Positions 1 to 8,013 of a stretch of DNA of 8,197 nt are shown piece after piece. Origin of the DNA: Thermoanaerobaculia bacterium (GTDB taxonomy: Bacteria > Acidobacteriota > Thermoanaerobaculia > UBA5066); NCBI GenBank assembly GCA_017999215.1, contig JAGOBQ010000163.1, forward strand, positions 1 to 8,197, given 5' to 3'. A model generated the notes under the pieces. It made no database searches, was not told the DNA's origin, and saw nothing but the letters and a program-made list of their open reading frames with translations. The position numbers and the translations under genes are program-made. The number at the start of each line of letters is the position of its first letter. Within the stretch, counting starts at the first letter, position 1.

Positions 1-1213
1 GGCTCCGCTCGCGCGAGAAGCCGGAATGGAAGCGGTCGAAGAGCGACCAGTCCTTGAACATGAGGTGCTTCATCGAGCCGCAGCGGAACGCGTCGAGCGA
101 GTCGATCATCGCCTTCAGCGCCTTCTTGTCGGCGCCCCGGGAGAAGGCCTGGACCGCCTGGAGGAGCTCCCAGAGGTCGTCGCGCAGGCGCAGGCTCTGG
201 TCCAGCTTCGTCCGGTACTCCGGGAAGAGCGCCCGCCCGTCGACGTCCGAGGAGAACGTCTCCGCGAGGCCGATGATGCTCTGCTGGAAGAGGTCCTTCA
301 GGATCCCGGAGGCGTCCTCCATCCGCGCGTAGACGAGCTTCGGGTCCTTCATCAGGGCGACGTCGACGAGCTCGAGCTCCATCACCTTCCTCATCTCCAT
401 CTCCACGGAGAAGACGAGGCGCTCGAGGCCCGCGGCGACCGGGGTGTCCTCCGGGAACCGCGGCAGGAGCCTCTTCCGGATGAACTCGCCGAGGCTCGTC
501 GCCTGCGCGCGGATGAGGCTGAAGACGAGGAGCGCGCGCTTGATCGTCGCGGGCGACTCGATCGTCTGCCGGATCCGCTCGGTCCAGCGCAGCCCCTTGA
601 AGAGCTCGACGAAGAGCGCTGCGAGAGCCGACTTCTGGCTCGCGTCGGAGACGGCGCCGAGGACCCGCGCGAGCGACTGCTTCGACTCGCGGTCGAGGAC
701 GGGCCGCAGGTTCTCGCGGAAGAGGACGCCCAGGTTCGGGTCGGACTTGAGCGTCCCGACGACGATCCTCCCGAGGGAAAGGTAGGTCTGCAGGGGGAGG
801 AACGGGGCCCGGGAGAGCTCGTCGAGGACCTTCGAGAAGTCGTCGAGCTTCTCCACGACGAGGGCGAGCTCGGTCTCCGCGCTCCCCCGGCGCTGCGGAA
901 CGGAGGCGCCCCCCGAGCCTCGGGAGACCTGGCTGTCGAGGAAGAGGAGGAACGATGCGAGATCCTCCTTCCCCTCCCCGAGGAGGTGCGTCGTCAGGAG
1001 CGCGAGGTGCGAGATGCCGGACCTCACGACCGCGACCTCCTCGACGAAGTTCTTCAGCGACGCGTGCGACCTCTCGAACGCCGAGAGCGGGAGGTGGTCG
1101 AGGACGAAGAACCTCTCGACCCCCTTCAGCCACATCTCCATCTCGAAGAGGTAGTCGTACTTGACGCGGTTCGAGAAGAGAGCGGAGGTCTCGAGAACCG
1201 TGAAGCGCGGCAT
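1..1213 (-). CDS. Unrecognised, probably all-helical cytoplasmic protein (3' end cut by window edge)
   Basis: I do not recognise this family. From an ATG at 1213-1211 the frame stays open for 404 codons and is still open at base 1. The protein begins MPRFTVLETSALFSNRVKYD. It has no signal peptide and no hydrophobic membrane segment. It is dominated by amphipathic leucine/charged stretches, for example around residues 112-135, 220-250, 262-290 and 340-372, with a short Ser/Gly-rich break near 98-111. This suggests a helical-bundle or scaffold protein. No nucleotide-binding or catalytic motif is visible. The ATG lies 8 bases after the stop of the HEAT-cyclophilin gene and has no clear Shine-Dalgarno sequence, so translation is probably coupled to that gene. 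That the minus strand is the coding one is supported by the same strong C/G-ending codon bias (CTC, GTC, GAG, AAG) seen in the identifiable genes, the shared operon strand, and sensible protein composition. The plus-strand open frame over the same bases gives an implausible Glu/Arg/Leu-rich protein. Confidence 0.8.
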   Translation of the reverse strand, partial: MPRFTVLETSALFSNRVKYDYLFEMEMWLKGVERFFVLDHLPLSAFERSHASLKNFVEEVAVVRSGISHLALLTTHLLGEGKEDLASFLLFLDSQVSRGSGGASVPQRRGSAETELALVVEKLDDFSKVLDELSRAPFLPLQTYLSLGRIVVGTLKSDPNLGVLFRENLRPVLDRESKQSLARVLGAVSDASQKSALAALFVELFKGLRWTERIRQTIESPATIKRALLVFSLIRAQATSLGEFIRKRLLPRFPEDTPVAAGLERLVFSVEMEMRKVMELELVDVALMKDPKLVYARMEDASGILKDLFQQSIIGLAETFSSDVDGRALFPEYRTKLDQSLRLRDDLWELLQAVQAFSRGADKKALKAMIDSLDAFRCGSMKHLMFKDWSLFDRFHSGFSRERS

Positions 1214-1221
1214 GGCTGGGG

Positions 1222-3288
1222 TCAGTTTACGCCGCGGGCGGGACCTCCGGCGGCACCCCCGCCGGACGCCCGCTCCCCGAGGACACGCACGGAGAGGAGG
1301 CGGTCGTTCTGCTCGATCCGGTCGACGACCTCGATGCCGGACGTCACCTCGCCGAAGACGGTGTAGCCGCCGTCGAGGTGGGGCTGGCGCGAGAGGGCGA
1401 CGAACCACTGGGAGCCGCCCGTGTCGGGGCCGGAGAGCGCCATGCCGAGCCGGCCACGAACGTACGGGATCGGGTTCAGCTCGTCGCGGATCGCGTAGCC
1501 GGGGCCGCCGGTCCCGTCCCCGCGCGGGTCGCCCGCCTGAACGACGAAATCGGGGACGACGCGGTGGATCGTCGTCCCGTCGAAGAATCCCGCACGGGCG
1601 AGCGAGACGAAGCTCTCGACCGTCATCGGGGCCGCGTCCGGGAAGAGCCCTGCTTCGAAGGAGCCCCGGGTCGTCTCGACGAGGACTCGGAGCCGCGGCC
1701 CCTCGGCCCGCTCGGCCAGCCGCCGGTATTCCGCCGCCGCCAGGCGCGTCGCGACGCTCCGCGGCGATCCGCTCGACGTCTCGCCGAAACGCTCCCGGAG
1801 GAGCCGCCGGGCCCGCTCGCGCGCAAGGTCGTCCCCCGCGTCGCGGTACGCCGCGAGGAGCTCCCGCCCGCCTTCGGGCAGAGACGCGGCGGCGTCGAGG
1901 GCGGAGGCGACGAGGTCCGCCTCGCCGGAGGCGACGAGCGCTCTGAACGCCTCATGCCACGCCGTTGCGAGCGCCGCGTCCTTCTCCGTCCCCGCGGCGA
2001 GGGGGGCCGAGGCGTCGAGGGCGGCGGCCCGGACGGCGCCGTCCGGGTCGGCGAGGGCGCGCGCCAGGAGCGGCAGCCTGCCGGGAACGAGAGGGCGCGG
2101 GAAGCGCGAGACCGCCTCCATCCGGACGCGGGGCGCGGGGTCCGCGAGAAGCGCCTCGAGCCACGGCCCGGCGCGCTCGGCGGCCACGTGAGGGAGCGCC
2201 TCCGCGGCTCCGAGCCGCAGGTCGAGAGGAGCGGCACCGCCCGGCGGGAAGGCGAGGCCGAACGCGCGTTCCGCGTCTCCCGCCGCGAGGCTCGCGAGCG
2301 CGACCCCGCCGCGCCGCCCGCCCGAGGCGGCCACGCGGGCGAGGAGCTCACGGACATTGGCGGCCTCCGCCGAGCGCCGGAGGAGCGAGAGCGCCGCGAC
2401 GGCGATCCCGGGATGGGGGTCCTCCCACCGGGCAAGACCCGCCTCACGCGCGAGCTCCCGCGCGGCCGCGTCGGCCGCGAGCCGCTCGAGGGCGAGGAGC
2501 GCCTGGATCGCGGGCCCGGGCTCCGGCCCGAGCGCGAGCTTCGAGAGCGCGGGCGCGGCTTCCGCGTCGCCCAGCAGTCCGAGCCCCCGCGCGGCCCAGG
2601 CCGCGATCTCCGGGTCCTCGTCGCGCAGGAGCCCGCGAAGCGCCGGCGCGCTCCCCGGCCTCGGAGCTCGGGAGAGCGACCACGCCGCCCTCCGCCGCGT
2701 CTCCCGGTCGGGCGAGAGCGCCGCCCCGGCGAGGAGCGGGACCAGGGCCGGGTCCTTCGAGCGGTAGAGGGCCGCGGCCGCCGCCGCGATGGGCCCGGAG
2801 GCGGCGCGCAGGGCCTTGCGGAGGGCCTCCTCCGCGTCCGCGCCTCCGATCCGTCCGAGCGCGATCGCCGCCGCGGCGGCCGTCTCCGGATCGGCGTCGG
2901 CGAGCGAGGCCCGGAGGGCCGGAACGAGGCCCCGCTCCGCGGCGAGACCGGCGGCGAACGCCGCCGCCCGGCGGACCCGGGGCTCGCGGTCCGACAGGAG
3001 CCGCGTCAGGAGCGCGGGCGCATCGTCGGGCCGGATCCGGCCGGCCGCGAAGGCCGCCCGCTCGCGGAGGACGACGTCGTCCGAACCGGCCGCAGCGTCC
3101 GCGAGAGGGGCGTCCCAGAGGCGCCGGTCTTCCATCTCGAGGAGGCGCGCGACGACCTCGACCCGAGCGGCCCGCGCGTTCCCATCGCCGGACGGCGGCG
3201 GGAGGGAGGAACAGGCTCCAAGGGCGAGAAGGGCGGCTGCGAGGGCCGCACGCCCGCCCCTCGCGGCGACGGGACGGAGATGAGCCAC
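1222..3288 (-). CDS. HEAT-repeat lipoprotein with C-terminal cyclophilin-type peptidyl-prolyl isomerase domain
   Basis: This is a 688-residue predicted envelope protein-folding enzyme. Residues 1-26 form a lipoprotein signal: arginines at 5, 10 and 13, an Ala/Leu core at 14-23, and a lipobox LGAC with the lipidated Cys at 26. Ser at +2 would fit outer-membrane sorting in a Gram-negative cell. Residues about 40-500 are Ala/Leu/Arg-rich helical repeats of the HEAT/PBS-lyase type, for example 71-100, 101-131, 132-161, 213-243 and 375-425. Residues about 533-672 are a cyclophilin domain (cis-trans isomerisation of Xaa-Pro bonds). It contains IHRVVPDFVVQAGDP at 574-588, holding the catalytic Arg576 and the substrate-pocket Phe and Gln, then GSQWFVA at 625-631 and HLDGGYTVFGEV near 637-648. 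His replaces the human CypA Trp121 position and Tyr the His126 position; such changes are common in bacterial cyclophilins. A Gly/Ala tail ends the protein. The start is GTG at 3288, preceded by GAGGAG with a 3-base spacer. No other start precedes the signal peptide. The gene follows the phosphoesterase by 7 bases. Family assignment is firm; the role of the HEAT part is inferred. Confidence 0.93.
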   Translation of the reverse strand: MAHLRPVAARGGRAALAAALLALGACSSLPPPSGDGNARAARVEVVARLLEMEDRRLWDAPLADAAAGSDDVVLRERAAFAAGRIRPDDAPALLTRLLSDREPRVRRAAAFAAGLAAERGLVPALRASLADADPETAAAAAIALGRIGGADAEEALRKALRAASGPIAAAAAALYRSKDPALVPLLAGAALSPDRETRRRAAWSLSRAPRPGSAPALRGLLRDEDPEIAAWAARGLGLLGDAEAAPALSKLALGPEPGPAIQALLALERLAADAAARELAREAGLARWEDPHPGIAVAALSLLRRSAEAANVRELLARVAASGGRRGGVALASLAAGDAERAFGLAFPPGGAAPLDLRLGAAEALPHVAAERAGPWLEALLADPAPRVRMEAVSRFPRPLVPGRLPLLARALADPDGAVRAAALDASAPLAAGTEKDAALATAWHEAFRALVASGEADLVASALDAAASLPEGGRELLAAYRDAGDDLARERARRLLRERFGETSSGSPRSVATRLAAAEYRRLAERAEGPRLRVLVETTRGSFEAGLFPDAAPMTVESFVSLARAGFFDGTTIHRVVPDFVVQAGDPRGDGTGGPGYAIRDELNPIPYVRGRLGMALSGPDTGGSQWFVALSRQPHLDGGYTVFGEVTSGIEVVDRIEQNDRLLSVRVLGERASGGGAAGGPARGVN

Positions 3289-3291
3289 GCG

Positions 3292-3298
3292 CTCCTCA
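3292..3298 (-). promoter_or_regulatory. Shine-Dalgarno overlapping the upstream stop codon
   Basis: Read on the minus strand, TGAGGAG contains the TGA stop of the phosphoesterase gene. The GAGGAG part is a strong Shine-Dalgarno for the HEAT-cyclophilin GTG, which begins after only 3 spacer bases. It decides the GTG start and implies termination-reinitiation coupling. Confidence 0.7.
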
Positions 3299-4054
3299 GA
3301 GTCCCAGGAGGAGACGGTCGCCGAGGATCGTCGGAAGCCCGGCCCGAAGGACCTTCTGCCGGGCCGTCTTCACGTCGTACGGCACCCTGTCGAACGTGAC
3401 GGTCCGCTCCTCCGAGTCGAATATCGCGTAGCTCGCGCGCGGGTTCCGGTCGCGCGGCTGGCCGACCGAGCCGGGATTGACGAGATACCGGCGCCCCGGC
3501 TCGAGGAAGAGCTTCCTCCGGCTTCCCCGCACGGCCTCCACGAGGATCCCGTCGGAGGCGAGGGTGAAGATCGAAGGGATGTGGCTGTGCCCGAAGAACG
3601 AGACGTTGACGGACGGCGCCACGCGATCCATGTGGACGAAGTTCATCTGGGCGTCCCAGTCCGAGAAGATGTAGGCGTCCTCGTCGAGGGGCGAGCCGTG
3701 GCAGATCGCGAACGTCTCGTCCACGAGGACCGGGCCGCACGGCAGGCGGCGCAGGAACTCGAGGTTTTCCTTCGAGAGCCTCTCGGCCGTCCAGCGGGCC
3801 GCGAGGAGCGCGGGCGCGTTGAACATCTCGCCGGAGTCGACGCCCGAGACGACCTTGTCGTGGTTGCCGCGGATCGAGACGGCCGGACGGGGCAGCGTGC
3901 GGATCTTGTCGAGGACCTTGTTCGGGTCGGCCGCGTACCCGACGAAGTCGCCGAGGCAGACGACGCGGTCGAGCTTCTTGCGCCTCACGCGCGCGAGGAC
4001 GGCGGAGAGGGCCTCGTCGTTGGAGTGCAGGTCGGAGAGAAGGAGGTAACGCAC
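3296..4054 (-). CDS. YfcE/MJ0936-like metallophosphoesterase
   Basis: This is a 252-residue calcineurin-like phosphoesterase of the compact COG0622/Metallophos_2 type, a cytoplasmic di-metal phosphodiesterase or phosphatase. Taking GTG at 4054 as residue 1, the metal ligands appear in order: SDLHSN (Asp8, His10), GDFVGY (Asp36), RGNHDK (Asn64, His65), CHGSP (His119) and GHSH (His156, His158). The sub-family signature NPGSVGQPRD follows at 193-202. The natural substrate cannot be read from sequence; relatives hydrolyse phosphodiester or nucleotide substrates in vitro. An open frame extends 42 codons further upstream to an ATG at 4180, but that part lies inside aroK and encodes Arg/Trp/Ser-rich sequence unlike the family. 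VRYLLLSDLHSN begins exactly where relatives begin, and there is no other ATG, GTG, TTG or CTG in frame between. The GTG is 4 bases after the aroK stop, with GAGGAGG abutting it, so translational coupling is likely. No signal peptide is seen. Confidence 0.92.
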   Translation of the reverse strand: MRYLLLSDLHSNDEALSAVLARVRRKKLDRVVCLGDFVGYAADPNKVLDKIRTLPRPAVSIRGNHDKVVSGVDSGEMFNAPALLAARWTAERLSKENLEFLRRLPCGPVLVDETFAICHGSPLDEDAYIFSDWDAQMNFVHMDRVAPSVNVSFFGHSHIPSIFTLASDGILVEAVRGSRRKLFLEPGRRYLVNPGSVGQPRDRNPRASYAIFDSEERTVTFDRVPYDVKTARQKVLRAGLPTILGDRLLLGL

Positions 4055-4061
4055 CTCCTCA
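4055..4061 (-). promoter_or_regulatory. Shine-Dalgarno fused to the aroK stop and the phosphoesterase GTG
   Basis: The minus strand reads TGAGGAGGTG. TGA is the aroK stop, and GAGGAGG is a near-perfect anti-16S match that runs directly into the GTG start, leaving no spacer. This geometry is poor for de novo initiation but good for retaining a terminating ribosome. Confidence 0.55.
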
Positions 4062-4583
4062 GCCGACTCCCCGGCTCTCGAGCGCCTCGACGATTCGATC
4101 GACCACGGCGTCCACCCCCTCGTCCCCCTCCAGCGCCAGGATCGTGTCGGAAAGTCTATAGGAAGCGCGCCGCTCCTCATAGAGAGCGCGCGCCTCCTCG
4201 AGCGAGCGGAAGAGGGGCCGGTCGATCGCCTTCACGCCGAGCCGCGCCGCGATCGCCTCGAAGGGGACGTCCAGGAAGAGGGACCGGCCGGTCCGGCGGA
4301 CCACGGCCCGGTTCTCCGGGAACGTGAAGGTGCCGCCCCCGAGAGCGACGACGACGTCGGGGAACGCCTCGCAGCCCCGCAGGAGCTCCGCCTCCCTCTC
4401 CCGGAACCACGCTTCGCCCCGCTCCTCGAACGCGCGGCGGATCGTGAGGCCGGCGAGCGCCTCGAACGCCTCGTCGAGGTCGAGGAACGGGACGTCGAGG
4501 CGCCCGGCGAGCGCGCGCCCCGCCGTCGACTTCCCGGCCCCCACGAAGCCGACGAGGAAGACGCGCCCGGGTCCGGTCGTCAC
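4059..4583 (-). CDS. aroK: Shikimate kinase
   Basis: This 174-residue cytoplasmic enzyme transfers phosphate from ATP to the 3-hydroxyl of shikimate, in the shikimate pathway to chorismate and aromatic amino acids. A Walker A loop GFVGAGKST spans 12-20 (Lys18). The shikimate-binding DxD motif is FLDLDE (Asp35, Asp37), followed by FREREAELL with FRxxE at 60-64 (Arg61). The Walker-B-like triple glycine is LGGGTF at 81-86. The lid motif is IDRPLF with Arg122 at 120-125, and the adenine-side ERRASYR lies at 137-143. All key residues expected of the family are present, and the length is typical. The start is GTG at 4583, 13 bases after the accC stop, with no recognisable Shine-Dalgarno (the spacer is pyrimidine-rich), so expression probably depends on read-through coupling from accC. 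Gluconate-kinase-like relatives are excluded by the DxD, FRxxE and GGG motifs. An aroL name would be equally valid; aroK is used as the general symbol. Confidence 0.96.
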   Translation of the reverse strand: MTTGPGRVFLVGFVGAGKSTAGRALAGRLDVPFLDLDEAFEALAGLTIRRAFEERGEAWFREREAELLRGCEAFPDVVVALGGGTFTFPENRAVVRRTGRSLFLDVPFEAIAARLGVKAIDRPLFRSLEEARALYEERRASYRLSDTILALEGDEGVDAVVDRIVEALESRGVG

Positions 4584-4596
4584 GACGGAAGGGCGG

Positions 4597-5966
4597 TCAC
4601 GCCGCCGGCGTCTCTCCGGCGAGCCACCGCTCGAGCCACTTCGTCGAGAAGCGTCCGTGCCGCACGTCGGGGGCGTCGAGGAGCCGAAGGTGGAGCGGGA
4701 TCGTCGTCTTGACCCCCTCGACGACGAAGAGCTCGAGGGCCCGCCGCCCGCGCGCGAGCGCCTCCTCGCGCGTCTGGCCGTGGACGATCAGCTTGGCGAG
4801 GAGGGAGTCGTAGTGCGGAGGGATCCGCCACCCGATGTAGGCGGCCGTGTCGACGCGCACTCCCGGCCCGCCGGGGACGTGGAGCGTCGTGATCGTCCCG
4901 GGAGAGGGCGTGAACTTCTCCGGGTCCTCGGCGTTGATCCGGAACTCGATCGCGTGGCCGCGGGGGCGGAAGTCGTCCTTCGCGGTCCCGACCCTCGGGA
5001 ACGAGAGCGGCTCGCCCGCGGCGACCCGGATCTGCTCCTTCACGAGGTCGAAGCCGGTCACCATCTCGGTCACCGGGTGCTCGACCTGGATCCGCGTGTT
5101 CATCTCCATGAAGTAGAACGATCCGTCCTGATCGAGGAGGAACTCCACCGTCCCGGCCCCGACGTAGTCGACGGCCCGGGCCGCCGCGATCGCGGCCGCG
5201 CCCATCTTCTCCCGGAGCTCCGCCGACACCGCGGGGGACGGCGACTCCTCGAGGACCTTCTGGTGCCGCCGCTGCAGCGAGCACTCCCGCTCGCCGAGGT
5301 GGACGATCTTCCCGAGGCGGTCGCCGAAGACCTGGACCTCCACGTGCCTCGGCTCGGCCAGGTACTTCTCGAGGTAGAGGGAGCCGTTCGAGAACGCCCT
5401 CTCGGCCTCCACGGTGGCGAGCTCGAACGCGGCCGCGAGCTCCTTCCCGTTCCGGGCGACGCGCATCCCGCGCCCGCCGCCGCCCGCGACCGCCTTCAGC
5501 AGGACCGGGTAGCCGATCCGCTCGGCGATCCGGAGCGCCTCCTCCGTCGAGGAGACCGGACCGGGACTCCCGGGAATCGTCGGGACGCCCGCCTTCTTCG
5601 CCGTGTCCTTCGCCGTCGACTTGTCGCCCATCCGGCGGATCGCGTCGGGAGACGGGCCGATCCAGGTGAGGCCGACCTCCTCGAGGATCTCCGCGAAGTG
5701 CGCGTTCTCGGCGAGGAACCCGTAGCCCGGATGGACCGCGTCGGCCCCGGTGATCTCCGCCGCCGCGACGAGCGACGTGATGTTGAGGTAGGAGGCCGAG
5801 GGGGCCGCCGGCCCGATGCAGACCGATTCGTCGGCGGCTTCGACGTGCAGGGCGTCGCGGTCGACCGTCGAGTGGACGGCGACGGTCGCGACGCCGAGCT
5901 CCTTGCACGCGGCGATGATCCGCAGGGCGATCTCCCCGCGGTTCGCGACGAGGACCTTGCGGAACA

Positions 5967-5967
<1 letters not shown>
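4597..5967 (-). CDS. accC: Acetyl-CoA carboxylase, biotin carboxylase subunit
   Basis: This 456-residue ATP-grasp enzyme carboxylates the biotin on AccB using ATP and bicarbonate, the first half-reaction of malonyl-CoA synthesis. It begins MFRKVLVANRGEIALRI, the classic biotin carboxylase N-terminus. Further motifs are HPGYGFLAEN at 79-88, Lys116, Lys158, the ATP-binding glycine loop AGGGGRGM at 161-168, ECSLQRRHQK at 228-237, and EMNTRIQVEHPVTEM at 288-302, which carries the metal ligand Glu288 and catalytic Arg292 and Glu296. The numbering matches E. coli AccC almost exactly, and the C-terminal domain is complete (GWRIPPHYDSLLAKLI). The frame remains open upstream over accB, but the ATG at 5967 is the homologous start. 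It overlaps the accB stop by one base (TGATG), a coupling arrangement that would help balance the two subunits. No accA or accD is present here, so the carboxyltransferase or propionyl-type partner must lie elsewhere. Acetyl- rather than propionyl-CoA specificity is assumed from the free-standing accBC pair. Confidence 0.97.
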
Positions 5968-6449
<482 letters not shown>

Positions 6450-6495
6450 TTCCTTCTCTTCGGGGGATTCGATCTTCTGCGGAGCGGGTCGACCC

Positions 6496-8013
6496 TCAGA
6501 GGAGGGCCGGACGAAGCTGCTCGGCGGCGCGCGCCGCCTCGAACCGGATCCGTCCCACCGGGACGCCGGGGCCTGTCTTCAGGAGGAGCGCGTACTCGGG
6601 CGTGATCGCCTGCACGGCCGCCGTCCCGGCGCTCCCCGTGAGGACGAGGCTCCGAAGCGCCCCCTCGCCGACCTCGGCGCGGGCGCGGCGAACGTTCTTC
6701 CAGAACGCCGTCAGCTCGGCCGACAGGCTCTCCATCGCTTCGGCTTCGAACCGGGGGCCGACGCTCACGACGGGGACGCCCTCGAGGTCGGTCACGAGGG
6801 CCGCCGCGGGCGCGAGCCTCTCCACGATCTCCTCGACGGCCGCGACGAGGTCGCCGTTGCCCGGGCGGGGGCCGCGTGCAAACGGCTCGGCCCACTGCTC
6901 GAGCCTCCCGCGGGCCGAGGCGCTCCGAGCCGACGCGATCTCCGCGGCGGCGTCGAGGTAGCGCCTCGCCTTCGCCGGGTCGGGCTCCGTGCGAGCCAGC
7001 TCGAGATAGGCTTCGCGCGCACGTCCGAGGTGGCCCTGCGCGCGCAGCAGACCGGCCAATGTTTCCGTGGCGGCGGGGACCGGGAGCTGCGGCACCGGGA
7101 CCGCGGGCGACAGCGGGACTGCCGGTTCCGGCGGAGGCGTGGGCGCGAAGGGCTGCGCCGACAGGTTCTCTGCCCGCCTGTTCTCGACGAGGAGCTCGGG
7201 CTCCTCTTCGATTGCCGGAGGCTCGAGGCCTCGGACTGGCGGCAGCTCCGTGAAGAACGCGGGAAGCTCTTCCGGGACGGAGAGGGCAGACGTCTCCTTC
7301 GGGTCGGCGATGGGCGGCGCCCCGGGCTCGATGTCCGCCTCCGGCGGCTCGAGCATCGTCCCCCAGGCAGGCACGTCGGGGAGCGCCTCGACTTCCGGAG
7401 CGGCCAGGTCGTCCGTTGAGGAAGGGACCGCGGCCGAAACCGACTCCAGCTGTGCCGGCGGCAGGGGCGTCTCTGCCGGCTTCGGAGCCTCCACCTCGAC
7501 GGACTGCAACGGCGGGGGCGAGGTCCCCGGCACGGGCGGAAGCGGGATGGACGGCACGGGGAGCCGGATTCCCGACCTCGGCGACGGCGGAGGTGCCAGC
7601 TCGGCGTCGAGCTGCCGAATCAGCTCCGCGACCTCCCGATCCCCCGGGCTCAGGCCACGGAAGAGCTTCAGCCGCTTGATCGCTTCGACCTTCTCACCCC
7701 TGGCGAGGTGCACCTCTCCGAGCTGGCGGATCGCCACGAGGTTCTGCGGATCCAGCTTCAACGCGGCCTGGAACGAGTCGATCGCCTTGTCGAGCTCACC
7801 CGTCTGCTGGAGGAGCCGCCCGAGGGCGACGAAGCCCGCCACGGACGTGGGGCTCTGCGCGAGCCCTGCCTCGAGGATGTCGATCGCCTCGCGCGGTCGC
7901 CCCTGCCGGCGATGCTCGTCGGCGACGGCGAGGAACTGCCTCGGCCCGGTCTCCCGGGTCATGCTCCTCTTGATCTCGTCGATGCGAGACAGCGTCCTGC
8001 TGAAGAGGCCCAT
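6496..8013 (-). CDS. TPR protein with Pro-rich linker and C-terminal Roadblock/LC7-like domain
   Basis: This is a 505-residue predicted cytoplasmic scaffold or regulator; its specific function is unknown. The N-terminus MGLFSRTLSRIDEIKRSM is short and amphipathic. Three tetratricopeptide repeats follow at about 24-56, 57-90 and 91-124, with typical spacing and residues (ALGRLLQQTGELDKAIDSF; QLGEVHLARGEKVEAIKRL). Residues 141-314 are a low-complexity Pro/Glu/Ala linker. Residues 315-345 look like a further single TPR (LAGLLRAQGHLGRAREAYLE). From about 387 to 505 the pattern matches Roadblock/LC7 (MglB-like) domains: an initial helix, LVTDLEGVPVVSV, a long helix with EAMESLSAELTAFW, a strand pair LRSLVLTG and YALLLKTG, then VGRIRFEAARAAEQL. 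In known bacteria this fold often dimerises and regulates Ras-like MglA GTPases, but no GTPase gene is seen here. The domain assignment is by pattern, without a profile search. It starts at ATG 8013 with no clear Shine-Dalgarno. It is the first gene after a terminator and sits 46 bases before accB. Confidence 0.88.
   Translation of the reverse strand: MGLFSRTLSRIDEIKRSMTRETGPRQFLAVADEHRRQGRPREAIDILEAGLAQSPTSVAGFVALGRLLQQTGELDKAIDSFQAALKLDPQNLVAIRQLGEVHLARGEKVEAIKRLKLFRGLSPGDREVAELIRQLDAELAPPPSPRSGIRLPVPSIPLPPVPGTSPPPLQSVEVEAPKPAETPLPPAQLESVSAAVPSSTDDLAAPEVEALPDVPAWGTMLEPPEADIEPGAPPIADPKETSALSVPEELPAFFTELPPVRGLEPPAIEEEPELLVENRRAENLSAQPFAPTPPPEPAVPLSPAVPVPQLPVPAATETLAGLLRAQGHLGRAREAYLELARTEPDPAKARRYLDAAAEIASARSASARGRLEQWAEPFARGPRPGNGDLVAAVEEIVERLAPAAALVTDLEGVPVVSVGPRFEAEAMESLSAELTAFWKNVRRARAEVGEGALRSLVLTGSAGTAAVQAITPEYALLLKTGPGVPVGRIRFEAARAAEQLRPALL

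Noticed and set aside
26..1366. Plus-strand open frame of about 446 codons over the left-edge gene
   Set aside because: The product is a compositionally extreme Glu/Arg/Leu-rich protein with no domain. It crosses the end of the cyclophilin gene and is the mirror of a G/C-ending codon bias on the minus strand, where the frame reads as a normal protein.
1378..3431. Long plus-strand open frames (673 and 488 codons) opposite the HEAT-cyclophilin gene
   Set aside because: They are Arg/Gly/Pro/Glu-rich artefacts of about 70% GC sequence opposite a gene with clear cyclophilin motifs and a lipobox.
4055..4180. 42-codon upstream extension of the phosphoesterase to an ATG at 4180
   Set aside because: It lies entirely within aroK in another frame, encodes Arg/Trp/Ser-rich sequence, and the family normally begins at the residue encoded by the GTG at 4054.
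4155..4183. AT-rich TATAGA inside aroK as an internal promoter for the phosphoesterase
   Set aside because: The hexamer 17 bases upstream (TCTATG) matches the -35 consensus poorly, and the bases encode a normal part of shikimate kinase (around residues SYRLSDT).
6486..6495. Palindrome GGGTCGACCC just after the TPR-Roadblock stop codon
   Set aside because: It is too short and has no loop or T-run, so it is not a terminator. A 10-base palindrome is not surprising at this GC content, and there is no evidence for an operator.
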